Source of the DNA: Taudactylus pleione
Lineage: Eukaryota; Chordata; Amphibia; Anura; Myobatrachidae
Length of the DNA stretch: 64,000 bases
NCBI GenBank assembly: GCA_031769625.1
Contig: JAUIMM010000121.1
Coordinates: 8,022,001-8,086,000 of the forward strand
Reading direction: 5' to 3'
Both the position numbers and the translations under genes were made by a program. The number at the start of each line of letters is the position of its first letter. The stretch's first letter is position 1. Of this stretch, positions 11,034 through 22,763 are shown piece by piece. The notes beneath the pieces are model-generated. The model searched no databases, had not been told where the DNA came from, and saw nothing but the letters and a program-made list of their open reading frames with translations.

Positions 11034-11147
11034 ATGGAGTGGTCTGCTGTGGTCATCCTAGTACTTTTTCTTTCCAGAGTTTTTGTCATGATGATCTGTT
11101 TGGGAATACTCAGTGTCTGTGATGGGGGACCAATAAAGGAGATGTGA
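11034..11147 (+). pseudogene. env: Env signal-peptide stub, copy 1
   Basis: A 37-codon frame directly after integrase, beginning MEWSAVVILVLFLSRVFVMM. The long hydrophobic core looks like the signal peptide of a retroviral envelope precursor. It stops after about 37 residues. A further cysteine-bearing open stretch follows (11169-11375) but no fusion peptide or transmembrane subunit is visible before the polypurine tract, so most of env is deleted. Confidence 0.5.
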
Positions 11148-11616
11148 GCTGATGGCGGAGCTGATGGAGTGGAGTCAGGAGGAGGAGTACAATGCCAATC
11201 AGGGGAGTGTCTGACCAATTCTAGTACAGTAAATTGTTGTGAGATATGGATACCAATAATAAGGAAGAACTGTATTACAATCCTGAGTTATAATGTAATG
11301 TATGACAATGTGATCTGGATTTGTGTGGTTGTGCATAAATATATTGATGATGTTATTTTAAGTCATCTTAGGTAATGCAATCCCAACCCCCCTTTCCCAA
11401 AGCATCCTTCATAGGTTAGATGAGTTCCCACATCTTGCCCATGGTCCCTTAAGGATCCGTAGATGGCGTGTGAGGGTTGTTTTACCCTCCTTGAAATGCA
11501 TTATCTAATGGTTCAAATGACCAAACTGTGTCATGCCATAATAACATTAAACGGTATATTCTTATGCATGGCTAAACAGATTCAAATTAGGTTGTGATAG
11601 CACTTGGTTGGCTATC

Positions 11617-11627
11617 AAAGGGTGGAC
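11617..11627 (+). promoter_or_regulatory. Polypurine tract, copy 1
   Basis: AAAGGGTGGAC lies immediately before LTR 2. Expected site of plus-strand priming. Confidence 0.55.
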
Positions 11628-13052
11628 TGTCGAAGCCGGATGATTGGCAGACAGGATTTGCGCAATGCCATCTTGCGAATGGCGACAAGACTCCATCTTA
11701 GAAATAGGGCACACAGCACCATTTTGTCAAAACCACATAGTACACAAAACATAACGTGCACACTTACATAAAAGGTTCCCTAGTCAAGGTTTATTCAGTA
11801 ATTATTAAATAAAGACTATTTGATATCTAAGGATTTATACATGATAAGCAAATAGTGTTTGTTATTGAACTGACCTACCCTTTCTCAACAGCTTTCCGGT
11901 ATCATCGGGGTGAAGATCGCAACATGCATTCTCAACTTATGGACCGTAGAGAGTTAAAACACCAAAATGTACCTTTTAAATGTTAGCAGCTTAGTTATGC
12001 ATGCAGGGGGGAATAAGGAGACAACAAGCTTTTGGAGGCTGATCTGTGTCCATTTGAAGTGACCTGTTTAGCATTTGTATCACACTGTTGGGATAGGAGT
12101 TTCACAGGTGATGGGAGGAGTATGGCATTCTGAGAACACACAGGCCAGCAGACACACTTGGAGCAGGGAATTGGAGGAGAGAGGTTCTCTCTCTCACAAG
12201 ACAACCAAAACAATGGGACTCTGTTCAATCGGGAACATGGCTAAGTATATTGTAAGTATATTGTTGTTAAACTGTACAGTAGTTAGTAAACTGTACAGTA
12301 GTTAGTCTCAGAAGTAATTATCGTGTGGAAGAATAGTCTGCAGTTTGTTAAAGATGGCTACCTCCATGTGGGGTGAACAAAGGAAATTCCATGTGCTCCA
12401 CGTTTCCCCATTGAATCATGTGTTTGATTCAATGGAAGTTGTGAATTGCTAGTCTTGTGGTTATAGTTATAATTCTACCCAGTTTTGGTGTTGTATAGGT
12501 CAGATAGGTATATTGTATTTGTAATTATTATAATTGTGATCATTAATGGATATATGATTTACAGAGTTACAACTTAATGTGGGTTTTCTTACTTTCAAAA
12601 TGGAGTTTGTCTAGAGACCATGTGGTTTGGACAATAGGGCATGTATCATTCCCAAACCCCCCCACACACACACCATCACCAGCCATCTTGGACATGTGCT
12701 CTCAGCAGACATTGATATCTCTCATTGTAGTTTGATCTGCCTGTTTGTCTGTCTCTCTCTCTGTCTCTCTCTCTGTCTCTCATTGTATTTTGAAGTTTAA
12801 TCATGCATATGTATATCAACTGTACCTTGTGACTTTATGATTTATTTGCGCTTATTGTACACAGATCAGAGCGTGTAACTGACGGAACTTTTACCTGAAT
12901 ATCACTTGTGCTTTGGAACCACAGATTCCACGTCTAAGTCTTTATTTATGGTGTGACTGCGTACGCAAATTAGCGTCATCCTTAGAGGTTTATAGGAAGG
13001 ATTTTAGAAGGTACAGGCAGGGGTATATAGAAGTTCATTTCTAATATTAACA
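11628..13052 (+). repeat. Retroviral LTR 2 (middle, shared)
   Basis: Same boundaries as LTR 1. Serves as 3' LTR of the first internal region and 5' LTR of the second. Preceded by the polypurine tract, not by a target duplication. Shares base changes with LTR 3 (for example GATGATTGGC where LTR 1 has GATGACTGGC). Confidence 0.88.
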
Positions 13053-13054
13053 GA

Positions 13055-13072
13055 TGGGGGCTCATCGAGTGA
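13055..13072 (+). promoter_or_regulatory. Primer binding site, copy 2
   Basis: Same TGGGGGCTC two bases after the end of LTR 2. Confidence 0.6.
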
Positions 13073-13792
13073 AGTCACTTACCTACTCACACGGCACATA
13101 CGGCTATCGATGTCTCAGCAAAGAGTGGAGTGGTCACATGCAGGGTTTTCCTGCAACCGCTTTGAGCTGAAAAATCGCTATCCATTTTCGTGTGAGCAAA
13201 GGAAGCTGACTAGAAGCCAGGGACAAGAAAGGAAAAAGTTTGTTTTCCTTTGTTGATAGAACCTAACATTTAAAAGGGGTGCCGCAGTATTGAATACACG
13301 GCTGAGTCGCAGCTTTGTGCACAGCAAAGACGCACTTTTGCGTACGCAGTTAAAAAGTTATTATACAGTTGTGTGGTAGTTGCATTTTTGTGTATGTGGC
13401 TGGTCGCACAATAGTGTATACGTACTTCCGGTTCTGCTGCCACGTGTGTCGAACAAAGCCACTGAGATTTTGTTTTGTTATTGATAGCTAGCATTGTTGT
13501 AAGTATCTCGATTGGTGTTGCCATAGTCTGGGAGAATGTTTATTTTTCTGCGCAGGAAAAAGTGTGTAACAGTGAGTATGTGTTGGACAGTTAAGGGTAT
13601 CGTATGATCCTTAAAGGCTAGGTGCAAGGGTTAGTCTGGCCGCTCGGTAAGCAGCTTACCATTCAGTACACAGAGCAGGTGTATGGTTTGTTATTTTTGT
13701 TAGGGACCGGCTCTCAGTGTGACTGCAATGTTCAATAATATTTGAGCATTGTAGTTGAGCTGCACTAGGTGTGATTGTGAGCTGAGAGAGAA

Positions 13793-14026
13793 CAGGTGAG
13801 TGAAAGCATCTAGAAATAACTTTCATAGGTGAGTGAAAGCATCTAGAAATAACTTTCATAGGTGAGTGAAAGCATCTAGAAATAACTTTCATAGGTGAGT
13901 GAAAGCATCTAGAAATAACTTTCATAGGTGAGTGAAAGCATCTAGAAATAACTTTCATAGGTGAGTGAAAGTATCTAGAAATAACTTTCATAGGTGAATG
14001 GAGGCATCTAGAAATTTCTTCCATAG
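13793..14026 (+). repeat. 33-bp leader repeat with tandem splice-donor consensus, copy 2
   Basis: Seven units again, with GTs at 13796, 13829, 13862, 13895, 13928 and 13961 and the degenerate unit at 13994. Unit number is the same as in copy 1, but single-base variants sit in different units (an AGCTTT variant in unit 2 of copy 1; an AAAGTATC variant in unit 6 here). Confidence 0.85.
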
Positions 14027-14149
14027 GTTTGCTGCTGTTGAAAGCGCCGCTCTGGTCAGCACGACATATTAAAGAGTGTTAGGCCGTTTCCTAGAATTGG
14101 TAGCTTTGATAAGGAAATACTGAGCAATGTCCGAGAGTACATCTGATTG

Positions 14150-15307
14150 ATGCATTCTCGAGTGAATAAGGTAAAATATTGTGAATGTTTAAAATTATGG
14201 CAGCATGAAGGGGATGCGTGGCTTAAAAATGTGCAAGCGACGCAATCTAGCATCGTGAGCGCATTGCCAGAAAATACATCCGCGACGTTAAATTGCAATA
14301 CGGGCGAGCCGCAAATTGGCTCGCACGTGCAGCAAGGTAGCGTTGTGGAGAGTATTACCAGCAGTTCACGCTCACCTCCCCCACCTTATGTGGATGGAGG
14401 TGCAAGTACAGTTACCAAAAATACCCATAAAAATGTAACAAGCAACTTGTACCCTCTCTTAAGCAACTATAAAGAAAATGTTCATGATGCGGATGATGAG
14501 CCTATTGTAATGTCTGCCATTTCCCATACTGTGCAGATGATAGATGCTGCATCACCACAATCACGGGTGGTGTCGCCATCTCCATCGGTAACAGCAAGGG
14601 AAGTGGTAACACACTCTGCACCAGTAGAGGAAGTTGTTAATGCCATACGTAGCAGCAGCAGATTAAACCCCCAGCCAGGTAACCAGGTCAAAGGTAGCAG
14701 CGCTACCAGTCTGCATCCCATTCAGACGATAACTGTTCCGAACGGAAATGCAGATGCGAACGGTGTAATGCCCACTAGGGAAGTAGTAATGCATTGTCCT
14801 TGGACAAGAGCAGAACTAAATTCCATCATAAATGATTTCCCCGATCCCAAAAAGGAACTAGCCAAATGTCAAAGATTTTTGAGAAATTTGGGTAGTTCTC
14901 ATGAGCCCACTAATAAAGATTGGCGTGTGGTGTTAAGGGCCTGTCTGCCACGCAATACCGACGTGACAAAATTTATATCGGATTGTGTATTGGATGGTGA
15001 CGTTCCCTTAACAGACCAAGTAAAGCAAGGTAACATTTCCCACATTGTAACTCAATTGGGTATATATTTTCCAGTAGTAGTTAACTGGAACAAAATTTTC
15101 ACCACTAAACAGAAAGAGAGTGAGACTGCAGAAGATTATTGCGATCGGGCTCTGCAGGCTATCACCCAGTACACTGGGATAGAAGATATTAAAGATAGCA
15201 CTCACCACAGGGGAATGATAGTCACGGTACTCATAGAAGGTCTGAGAGATGACTTAAAGACGTGCTCAGACCTCACAGCCTGGCTGGAGGGGAATCATAA
15301 TAGATAA
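14150..15307 (+). pseudogene. gag: Retroviral gag (matrix-capsid part), copy 2
   Basis: Second copy, 5536 bases after the first, with the same start, PPPY motif, capsid-like region and frameshift. Translations differ at four positions out of about 385 (T to M, L to V, T to A and H to R relative to copy 1). The shared frameshift shows that gag was already broken before the block became tandem, or that the copies have been homogenised. Confidence 0.8.
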
Positions 15308-15377
15308 CCTCATAGAGTCTGCCATAGAACATGATAAAAATATCACAAAGAAGAGAGAGACCTAGGGCAAAAAACTA

Positions 15378-15686
15378 ATGGCTGTCAGTATCCAAGCTCT
15401 GGAAGGAATGACAATAACATCACAGCCAACCGACACACCTGCACCCACACACACACCTGCACCTGAACAATTACACGTCCTCACCAATCCCACACCACAG
15501 CAAACACATCCTTACCCCACATATCATACACAACCACAGGTCCCATACTCATATCCCCCACAATATCCTTACCCTCCCTATCCTTACCCATACCCACCAT
15601 CTTTCCCTCTTGCTCAAATCCCACAACAATCTTTTCATCCACCCCGTTCAAAATTATGTTTTAACTGTCACCAAGTGACAAAGTGA
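15378..15686 (+). pseudogene. gag: Retroviral gag 3' part, copy 2
   Basis: Same proline/tyrosine-rich stretch and truncated zinc knuckle as copy 1. One residue differs (P to S in the PPPFP segment). Confidence 0.7.
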
Positions 15687-15730
15687 AGAACACCACACAG
15701 GAACACGAGTTTCCCATGGGTTCATAGGTA

Positions 15731-16026
15731 ACCCCAGTATCTTCTCCCAGGCCTTATATGACTGTTTACAATCTTTTCAACCTGCCAATGTATCTGTTCT
15801 AATGTAAAATGTGGATGATTTATTGTTGTATTTTAGGTCATGTTTAAATGATATTAAACTGTTGTGCTTTATCTCCCACTCACAGGACAAAAGGTTGCTA
15901 AGGATAAACGGCAGCCATGCCAGGCTAAGGTCAACTACTTGGAATATTATCCAACCCAGTGGCACAGGCATTATTTAGAGCAAGATTTAATTGCAGGAAC
16001 CTGTATGCAGATACTATATCCCTAGA
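15731..16026 (+). pseudogene. pol: Retroviral pol remnant: end of RT palm, copy 2
   Basis: Same fragment and the same deletion boundaries as copy 1, including the stop before VDD. Confidence 0.65.
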
Positions 16027-16280
16027 ATTATTAAAAAATGATGGGGGGACTTATTTTATAGGTGACGTTTCCAAGAACATGTGTAAGATGATGGGTAACA
16101 ACACTAAGATTATCCCAGACTGTCTTTTCCTTTATTTGCACCCCTTTGAGATACTGTTCAAACAGGCAGCCTCATGTGAAAATATGATAATGACGTTACT
16201 GTGCAGGGTCTCATGAAGATGAATGAGAATAACCGAAATTGAAAGTGTTATTAACTAACATGTCTAATGCAAACTGTCAT

Positions 16281-16513
16281 GATGTCAAATCTGGAGAATT
16301 TGTTATGATCCAAATGTTTTTAGCTCAGGTTGTTTGACTGATTGGTGGAAAGGTCCGTATCTGACGATACTACATCCACAAAGGGTGGCCGGGGAAGATA
16401 CGTGGGTCCATTCCACTCACTATAGGGAGGTTAACCAACCGGTGGAGATACAAGGCAGAGACAAGGCCGATAATGTGGACCTGTCGAGTGCGAGCTTGTG
16501 CCGGAAGAATTAA
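16281..16513 (+). pseudogene. pol: Retroviral integrase C-terminal remnant, copy 2
   Basis: Same remnant as copy 1 with the same frame break. Single-base differences only (for example GATCGG versus GATTGG just before the GPY motif). Confidence 0.65.
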
Positions 16514-16569
16514 AAAGGTGACGGTGAGATATCTGAGCTAAAGAAATGTGTAGATCAGTGCTTCCAGCA

Positions 16570-16683
16570 ATGGAGTGGTCTGCTGTGGTCATCCTAGTAC
16601 TTTTTCTTTCCAGAGTTTTTGTCATGATGATCTGTTTGGGAATACTCAGTGTCTGTGATGGGGGACCGATAAAGGAGATGTGA
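16570..16683 (+). pseudogene. env: Env signal-peptide stub, copy 2
   Basis: Same 37-codon frame and stop as copy 1. The following open stretch is at 16705-16911. Confidence 0.5.
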
Positions 16684-17152
16684 GCTGATGGCGGAGCTGA
16701 TGGAGTGGAGTCAGGAGGAGGAGTGCAATGCCAATCAGGGGAGTGTCTGACCAATTCTAGTACAGTAAATTGTTGTGAGATATGGATACCAATAATAAGG
16801 AAGAACTGTATTACAATCCTGAGTTATAATGTAATGTATGACAATGTGATCTGGATTTGTGTGGTTGTGCATAAATATATTGATGATGTTATTTTAAGTC
16901 ATCTTAGGTAATGCAATCCCAACCCCCCTTTCCCAAAGCATCCTTCATAGGTTAGATGAGTTCCCACATCTTGCCCATGGTCCCTTAAGGATCCGCAGAT
17001 GGCGTGTGAGGGTTGTTTTACCCTCCTTGAAATGCATTATCTAATGGTTCAAATGACCAAACTGTGTCATGCCATAATAACATTAAACGGTATATTCTTA
17101 TGCATGGCTAAACAGATTCAAATTAGGTTGTGATAGCACTTGGTTGGCTATC

Positions 17153-17163
17153 AAAGGGTGGAC
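17153..17163 (+). promoter_or_regulatory. Polypurine tract, copy 2
   Basis: AAAGGGTGGAC lies immediately before LTR 3. Confidence 0.55.
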
Positions 17164-18575
17164 TGTCGAAGCCGGATGATTGGCAGACAGGATTTGCGCG
17201 ATGCCATCTTGCGAATGGCGACAAGACTCCATCTTAGAAATAGGGCACACAGCACCATTTTGTCAAAACCACATAGTACACAAAACATAACGTGCACACT
17301 TACATAAAAGGTTCCCTAGTCAAGGTTTATTCAGTAATTATTAAATAAAGACTATTTGATATCTAAGGATTTATACATGATAAGCAAATAGTGTTTGTTA
17401 TTGAACTGACCTACCCTTTCTCAACAGCTTTCCGGTATCATCGGGGTGAAGATCGCAACATGCATTCTCAACTTATGGACCGTAGAGAGTTAAAACACCA
17501 AAATGTACCTTTTAAATGTTAGCAGCTTAGTTATGCATGCAGGGGGGAATAAGGAGACAACAAGCTTTTGGAGGCTGATCTGTGTCCATTTGAAGTGACC
17601 TGTTTAGCATTTGTATCACACTGTTGGGATAGGAGTTTCACAGGTGAGGGGAGGAGTATGGCATTCTGAGAACACACAGGCCAGCAGACACACTTGGAGC
17701 AGGGAATTGGAGGAGAGAGGTTCTCTCTCTCACAAGACAACCAAAACAATGGGACTCTGTTCAATCGGGAACATGGCTAAGTATATTGTAAGTATATTGT
17801 TGTTAAACTGTACAGTAGTTAGTAAACTGTACAGTAGTTAGTCTCAGAAGTAATTATCGTGTGGAAGAATAGTCTGCAGTTTGTTAAAGATGGCTACCTC
17901 CATGTGGGGTGAACAAAGGAAATTCCATGTGCTCCACGTTTCCCCATTGAATCATGTGTTTGATTCAATGGAAGTTGTGAATTGCTAGTCTTGTGGTTAT
18001 AGTTATAATTCTACCCAGTTTTGGTGTTGTATAGGTCAGATAGGTATATTGTAATTATTATAATTGTGATCATTAATGGATATATGATTTACAGAGTTAC
18101 AACTTAATGTGGGTTTTCTTACTTTCAAATTGGAGTTTGTCTAGAGACCATGCGGTTTGGACAATAGGGCATGTATCATTCCCAAACCCCCACACACACA
18201 CACCATCACCAGCCATCTTGGACATATGCTCTCAGCAGACATTGATATCTCTATCATTGTAGTTTGATCTGCCTGTTTCTCTGTCTCTCTCTCTGTCTCT
18301 CATTGTATTTTGAAGTTTAATCATGCATAATATGTATATCAACTGTACCTTGTGACTTTATGATTTATTTGCGCTTATTGTACACAGATCATAGTGTGTA
18401 ACTGACTGAACTTTTACCTGAATATCACTTGTGCTTTGGAACCACAGATTCCACGTCTAAGTCTTTATTTATGGTGTGACTGCGTACGCAAATTAGCGTC
18501 ATCCTTAGAGGTTTATAGGAAGGATTTTAGAAGGTACAGGCAGGGGTATATAGAGGTTCATTTCTAATATTAACA
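17164..18575 (+). repeat. Retroviral LTR 3 (3')
   Basis: Same ends as LTR 1 and LTR 2. Shorter through small deletions, for example loss of a TATTTG-type block near 18050 and a shorter CT microsatellite near 18280. Its 3' boundary is followed directly by the GCAG duplication. Confidence 0.88.
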
Positions 18576-18579
18576 GCAG

Positions 18580-18975
18580 CCTCATGCCACTCATTTCCCA
18601 CTCATGCACTTTACTTTGCAAGGTTGGCAAGGTGATTTGGGCTGAAAATATATCATAATATTATCCACAGGCTGAAGCCAAGAAGGATGTAGCCACATTG
18701 TGTATTGGCCTGCACGTGTCTCCTGTGACCTCGTCTCCCGTCTCCATGAGGTATAAAGGATGTCCAACCCTAGCATTCAGGCTAGGTGATTGTCTAGTCT
18801 AGCTTGCTGATGATCACTACACTAATCTGCTTCTGTGACCCCCCTTAATATTAATCTGGCGGCGTGTTACTCATTTACTCTTTCCGGCTATTGTCAGTAC
18901 TGTTTGCCCACACATGTATCAGACCTTTGGAACTGTTCAAGACTATGCTTTTGTCTGATCCTTGCTACTGCTGCA
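18580..18975. other. Right flank of the retrovirus, nothing recognised
   Basis: Unique-looking sequence interrupted at 18976 by a MITE and continuing after 19494. Confidence 0.4.
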
Positions 18976-18980
18976 CACAG

Positions 18981-19489
18981 GGCCTGATTCAGAGTTGTAG
19001 GCAATACCAATGTTTTCACAAATGCAGCTATTTATTTTGCCACTGGGCATGCGTCTGAGGCACACTGCGCATGTGTTGAGGTACCTTACCATAGTCACAT
19101 GCTGCAAGTCTTTATTCGTAGTGTGATTGACAGGCAGGCAGCGTTTGGGGGAGACAACTGAAAGTGTTGGCTAAAAACCACAGGCATGTCTGCACAGTTT
19201 TAGGGGTGTGTCACATCCTGCATCTGTGAACCCGTACAGAGGAAACAGAGCTCCTGCGTCTAAGTTATGGTGGCGATGCTGAGTGACTATAGACTCACTC
19301 AAGGAGTCGATGTTTGCATGATCTGTGTCTAATGTTGCATATGTGCACGCAGTTGCGGACAGCTGCAATGGGTCCGGTGGGTGTCTCAGTACAAGTCCCG
19401 GCCACTGTTTCATTAGCATATTTTTGCAAATCCTTAGCTGAAAAAAATTGCAGCTGCAGAAGTAATAGCGTACAACTCTGAATCAGGCC
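18981..19489. mobile_element. GATTCA-type MITE (copy B)
   Basis: Starts GGCCTGATTCAGAGTTGTA and ends ACTCTGAATCAGGCC. CACAG on both sides (18976-18980 and 19490-19494). Internally AT- and CA-rich with TGCAAAT/ATTTGCA pairs. No ORF of its own. Confidence 0.85.
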
Positions 19490-19494
19490 CACAG

Positions 19495-19830
19495 TGTACC
19501 AGACCCTTGGTGTCATGATCCTCACTAATTTTTCCCATATTCTATTAGTTTCTCTTATGTTTTACCACAGCTGTGTTTGTTCCAGCTAGCCCTGAGGCCC
19601 GCTCGAGCTGTGACTGCACATCACTCCCAGATGACGCAGAGGACCGCCTGCACTGCACATCGCATCCAGCACGTTATGAGGTCTGTATATATTGTTCTCA
19701 GTGTGTTACTCAGCATGCTAGCACTCAGGCTGCATGCCAGAGTTCCTCCCAAAACTCAATGTGGACGCAGACATGTTAGATTCAGTCACCTGACTCTCCT
19801 CCACCACTCAGAGTGTTGCTCCCAGACCAG
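19495..19830. other. Unassigned interval
   Basis: No recognised protein, although overlapping short ORFs exist. Continuation of the flank left of copy B. Confidence 0.35.
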
Positions 19831-20620
19831 ATGATTGCAGCATCCAATCCCTGGGGATCCACCCCTGTAAATTCCATTTCCTGACTGGCCCATTTTTCCA
19901 GTACAACGTCGCATCTGCTGAAGTTACAGCTCTGTGCTGAGCTCCCAGGTACTCTGTATCTGCACGGTTCCAGTCCATATCATTCCAGTTCCAAGTCTGG
20001 TTATCAAGTCTCAAATTCCATATAGTACTCCAGTCTGGTTTTACCACAGAGACTTGCTCATTCCTACCATCATCAGTCCCAGCCGCCGATATCTCCAATC
20101 ATTGGTCCCAGCCAATATCTCCAATCATTGGTCCCATCCGGTATATTCAAACATTGGTCTCAAACCGATCCAGTACTTCAATTAATTTTCATCAGTCTCA
20201 AAACAATCCAGTACTTAATTTCATCATCCTCTGTCTCAAACCAATTCAGTACATAAGTTTATCATCATCAGTCTCAGGGCCTGATTCAGAGCCGGACGCT
20301 CTGAATCAGGGCGTTTTTTTATTTTTTTTGGTGCGGCCTCCGGGCCGCTCGCATAGCTTGCGATGAGACCCTTGTGGTAGGGTCTCGTTCCCGCATGCCC
20401 CAGTGAGCTTCTGGCTCTTAATAGAGATTCTATTTCATCGATTCTACAGCATGGGTTCCAATCTGACCCTGCTTCACCAATTCCATATCATTGATTCTAC
20501 TCCATTGATTCTACAGCATCAGTTCCAATCCGACCTGGCTTCATCAATTCCATCTCATCGATTCTTCTACATTGGTTCCTATCCAATTCTACGACTACAG
20601 TTCCAATTAAATTTCCAGCC
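19831..20620. repeat. Degenerate tandem repeat around TCCAATCATTGGTCCCA
   Basis: Imperfect units of about 30-40 bp rich in CCAAT, TTGGT and CATCAGTCTCA run across this region (for example ATCTCCAATCATTGGTCCCA twice at about 20090-20135, then ATCAGTCTCAAA-type units, then CATCGATTCTACA-type units). Interrupted by the MITE fragment at 20278. Purely tandem growth; no ORF. Confidence 0.55.
20278..20425. mobile_element. GATTCA-type MITE, left part with hairpins deleted (copy C)
   Basis: Preceded by CTCAG (20273-20277). It aligns to copy A at 3932 but lacks the blocks that form hairpins there (between GCTCTG and AATCAG, and the AGCTGTGGGT stem). It keeps GAGACCCTTGTGGTAGGGTC. Breaks off near 20425, so the right end is missing. 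Confidence 0.65.
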
Positions 20621-21160
20621 TAATAAAGTTGCTCCCTACTGTCACCACCAGCAGTTCCACTGCCTCCTATCTTCCCTCAACGCATGAGCAAGACCTTGCT
20701 CAAGCCATCCAATTTCATACACTCCTCTTCCGCCTACCACGCCTGTTCCAACCAACTCCAACCCTCAGGCATGACACTTGGACAGAATTATGGTGTGTAT
20801 GCAGGTGTGTATGTGTGTATGCAGGTAAACAGACACACTTAGTAACTGACCAATATTTCTGGCCACAGGTCGTCATTGTTGGCGGTTCCTGCTGCCGGTA
20901 TATGAGTGGGTTGATTATCCTTGCATACAGACAGATGTGCACGATATATCTGAAAGATATATCGCATCTGCCATGCTGCATCGTCGACACAATATATCTG
21001 CAAACAACGTTGATCACAGATATATCAGGTGTACTCAGTGCTCACAGGTAGATGGTTTGTAGTTTTCATTGCTTGTTAATTTTTGTAATATCAGCTACAG
21101 TATTAACTATTATTGGTTCAATAGCATCTGTCTTGTCTGATACTTAACCATTGCGATCAC
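20621..21160. other. Unassigned interval with short GT/AT repeats
   Basis: Contains TGTGTATGCAGG repeats (about 20795-20825) and GATATATC-type inverted repeats (about 20943-21030) that may be a decayed MITE. No gene. Confidence 0.35.
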
Positions 21161-21162
21161 TG

Positions 21163-21215
21163 TTTCTATGTGATGTTTCGACCAACTTCATTCTTCTTCG
21201 GAAGTCCCAACACAC
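21163..21215 (-). ncRNA. Decayed hammerhead-like motif, possible Penelope fragment
   Basis: On the minus strand the order CTTCCGAAGAAG, a short stem-like stretch, then CGAAACATCACAT resembles the CTGANGA ... GAAA core of Penelope-associated hammerheads. The U of CUGANGA is changed to C, so activity is unlikely. Confidence 0.35.
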
Positions 21216-21236
21216 AGTCCCGATACGGGGTTACAC

Positions 21237-21666
21237 AGGGCCGTCTCTAGGGGTGTTCAACCAGTGCGGTCGCACAGGGGCGGCACCCATAGAGGGCACA
21301 CCACTCCCATCCTGAGTACTGTCCCGCTGTTCCACCCGTGGGCTGGAGTGGCCCGCGGGTGGTCAAATCGGGAGGTTGGGGACACACAACGCCACAGCTG
21401 TGCGGTGGTGCCGGACCCCCGGAGTGTGAATGGATGCCGTGCGCATGTGTGCGGCTTCCATGCACTGATGGCAGAGAGCTGGGGGAAGCCCAGCCAGTGA
21501 CGGAGGGCTGGGCTTTACCCTCAGCCTGACATTATTTGGAGGCGTGCCATGCGGGCACGCCTCCAAATAACGTCACACAGGGGGCGTGGCCTATGGAATG
21601 AATTGCGGTCGCTGCGGCCTATTACAGGGCGCTATGTATCGGGCCGGCACAAGGTGCTCAGAGCCC
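21237..21666. mobile_element. hAT-like element, right end decayed
   Basis: Left end CAGGGCCGTCTCTAGGGG is typical of hAT inverted repeats. A possible right end AGAGCCCTG lies at 21658-21666. No clear 8-bp duplication, so the boundary is tentative. Confidence 0.45.
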
Positions 21667-22763
21667 TGGAGCTGGATTAAGGTCTGTAGGGGCCCCATGG
21701 CAACAAACTTATATATATATATATATATTTAATAGTGTGCCCACCTAACCCCACAACCAGCCCAGCAGCTCCACACTTAGGGCTTCATTCACAGACGGCC
21801 GTACGGTCTATGTTTGTCCAGTGCACATGCGCACGAGGGAGCCGGCTCCTTCGTGTGCATGCGTGAGACCCGCTACGACCGACAGTGCCGGTCGTAGCGG
21901 GTCTCTTTCCAAAGGGGGCGAGCTGTTGATGTTGATTGACAGCTCGCCCCGTTTGGAAGGCGGGCCGGGGGGGTGGCAGCCTAAACGGAGGCGTTACCAT
22001 GGGAACGCCTGCCATTTGGGGGAGGCCCCACTGACATCACTAGTGATGTCAGTGGAGAGCTTCCGGCTCTGACAGAGCCAGAAGCTCTCCGGGGCTTACG
22101 ACAAGTGAGACCCTACCCTAGGGTCTCGTCGTAAGCCCCAATGGTCGCGATGGTCTTTGACCATCGCGACCATCACCCTAGCGGTCGTTAGAGCTGTGGG
22201 TGTAAACCCAGAGCCTAACGACCGAAACAGAGGTGGCCCGTCGGGATGCAAGCGGCTGCCCAGTTTCTGAGCGACCGCTTGCATCCTCCGACCGCCTCTG
22301 AATGAGGGCCTTAGAGAAAGAAAACATTATTTGACACACCCTCTTTGAAAACTTGCAGTTTGCTGGGGGCCAGGGCAATCACACAGCAGCAGCGATCCGC
22401 GGCAGCTCCTGTCTTCTCACCTTTGCGGGTTTCAGGCAGGGTTCAGATGTGGCTGTTGAGGGGGTGGGCTGGAGTGGGGCTGCAAGGCGTGACCTCTGAT
22501 GTCATGCCCGAACTGCCATACAGCCAACCACATAGCCTGCCCGCCGATCGGAGCAGCACCGCGCTCTGAGCCCAAGTGCTCAGTGCTGCCCTGCTGCAGT
22601 CACCATAGAAACTGACTGCCGAGGAGGACCGCAGCGGAGACAGCTAAATGCTGTACTCCGCCATTCTTACTTAGTAGTAGAGGCAGGGGACAGTGTGTGG
22701 GGGCCCCATGTATGGGGGCCCAGGGACGACTGCTCCTGTCGCCCTGCCTATAACCCGGCCCTG
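21667..22763 (-). mobile_element. hAT-like element, minus-oriented relative of 44289-45072
   Basis: The right end reads CCTATAACCCGGCCCTG and aligns in reverse with the left end of the element at 44289 (shared CGCAGCGGAGACAGCTAAAT region, then GGGGCCCC blocks). The left side, GGATTAAGGTCTGTAGGGGC, matches the other end in reverse. Split by the MITE at 21781-22309. The left terminus is blurred (CTGGAGCTGGATTAAGG). Confidence 0.6.
21781..22309. mobile_element. GATTCA-type MITE, serial-hairpin subfamily (copy D), nested in a hAT
   Basis: GGCTTCATTCA at the left, TGAATGAGGGC at the right, CTTAG on both sides (21776-21780 and 22310-22314). Carries the hairpin chain of copies A and H in reverse order, including CACTGACATCACTAGTGATG, GGGGCGAGCTGT / ACAGCTCGCCCC, and GGTCGCGATGGTC / GACCATCGCGACC. 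Confidence 0.85.

Larger units (their letters stand above)
6084..18579 (+). mobile_element. Tandem defective endogenous retrovirus (LTR-int-LTR-int-LTR)
   Basis: Three near-identical LTRs (6088-7516, 11628-13052, 17164-18575), each TG...CA, separate two near-identical internal regions of 4111 bp (7517-11627, 13053-17163). GCAG precedes the first LTR (6084-6087) and follows the last (18576-18579), and the middle LTR has no such duplication. This is what one integration followed by LTR-LTR unequal recombination leaves. Each internal region has a primer binding site, long leader, broken gag, remnants of RT and integrase, an env stub and a polypurine tract. The 4-bp duplication, capsid style and integrase tail suggest a gamma- or epsilon-like retrovirus. 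It cannot make functional proteins as it stands. Confidence 0.9.

Noticed and set aside
11169..11375. 68-codon ORF after the env stub (and twin 16705-16911) as an independent gene
   Set aside because: It lies inside the retroviral internal region where env is expected; no separate function can be supported.
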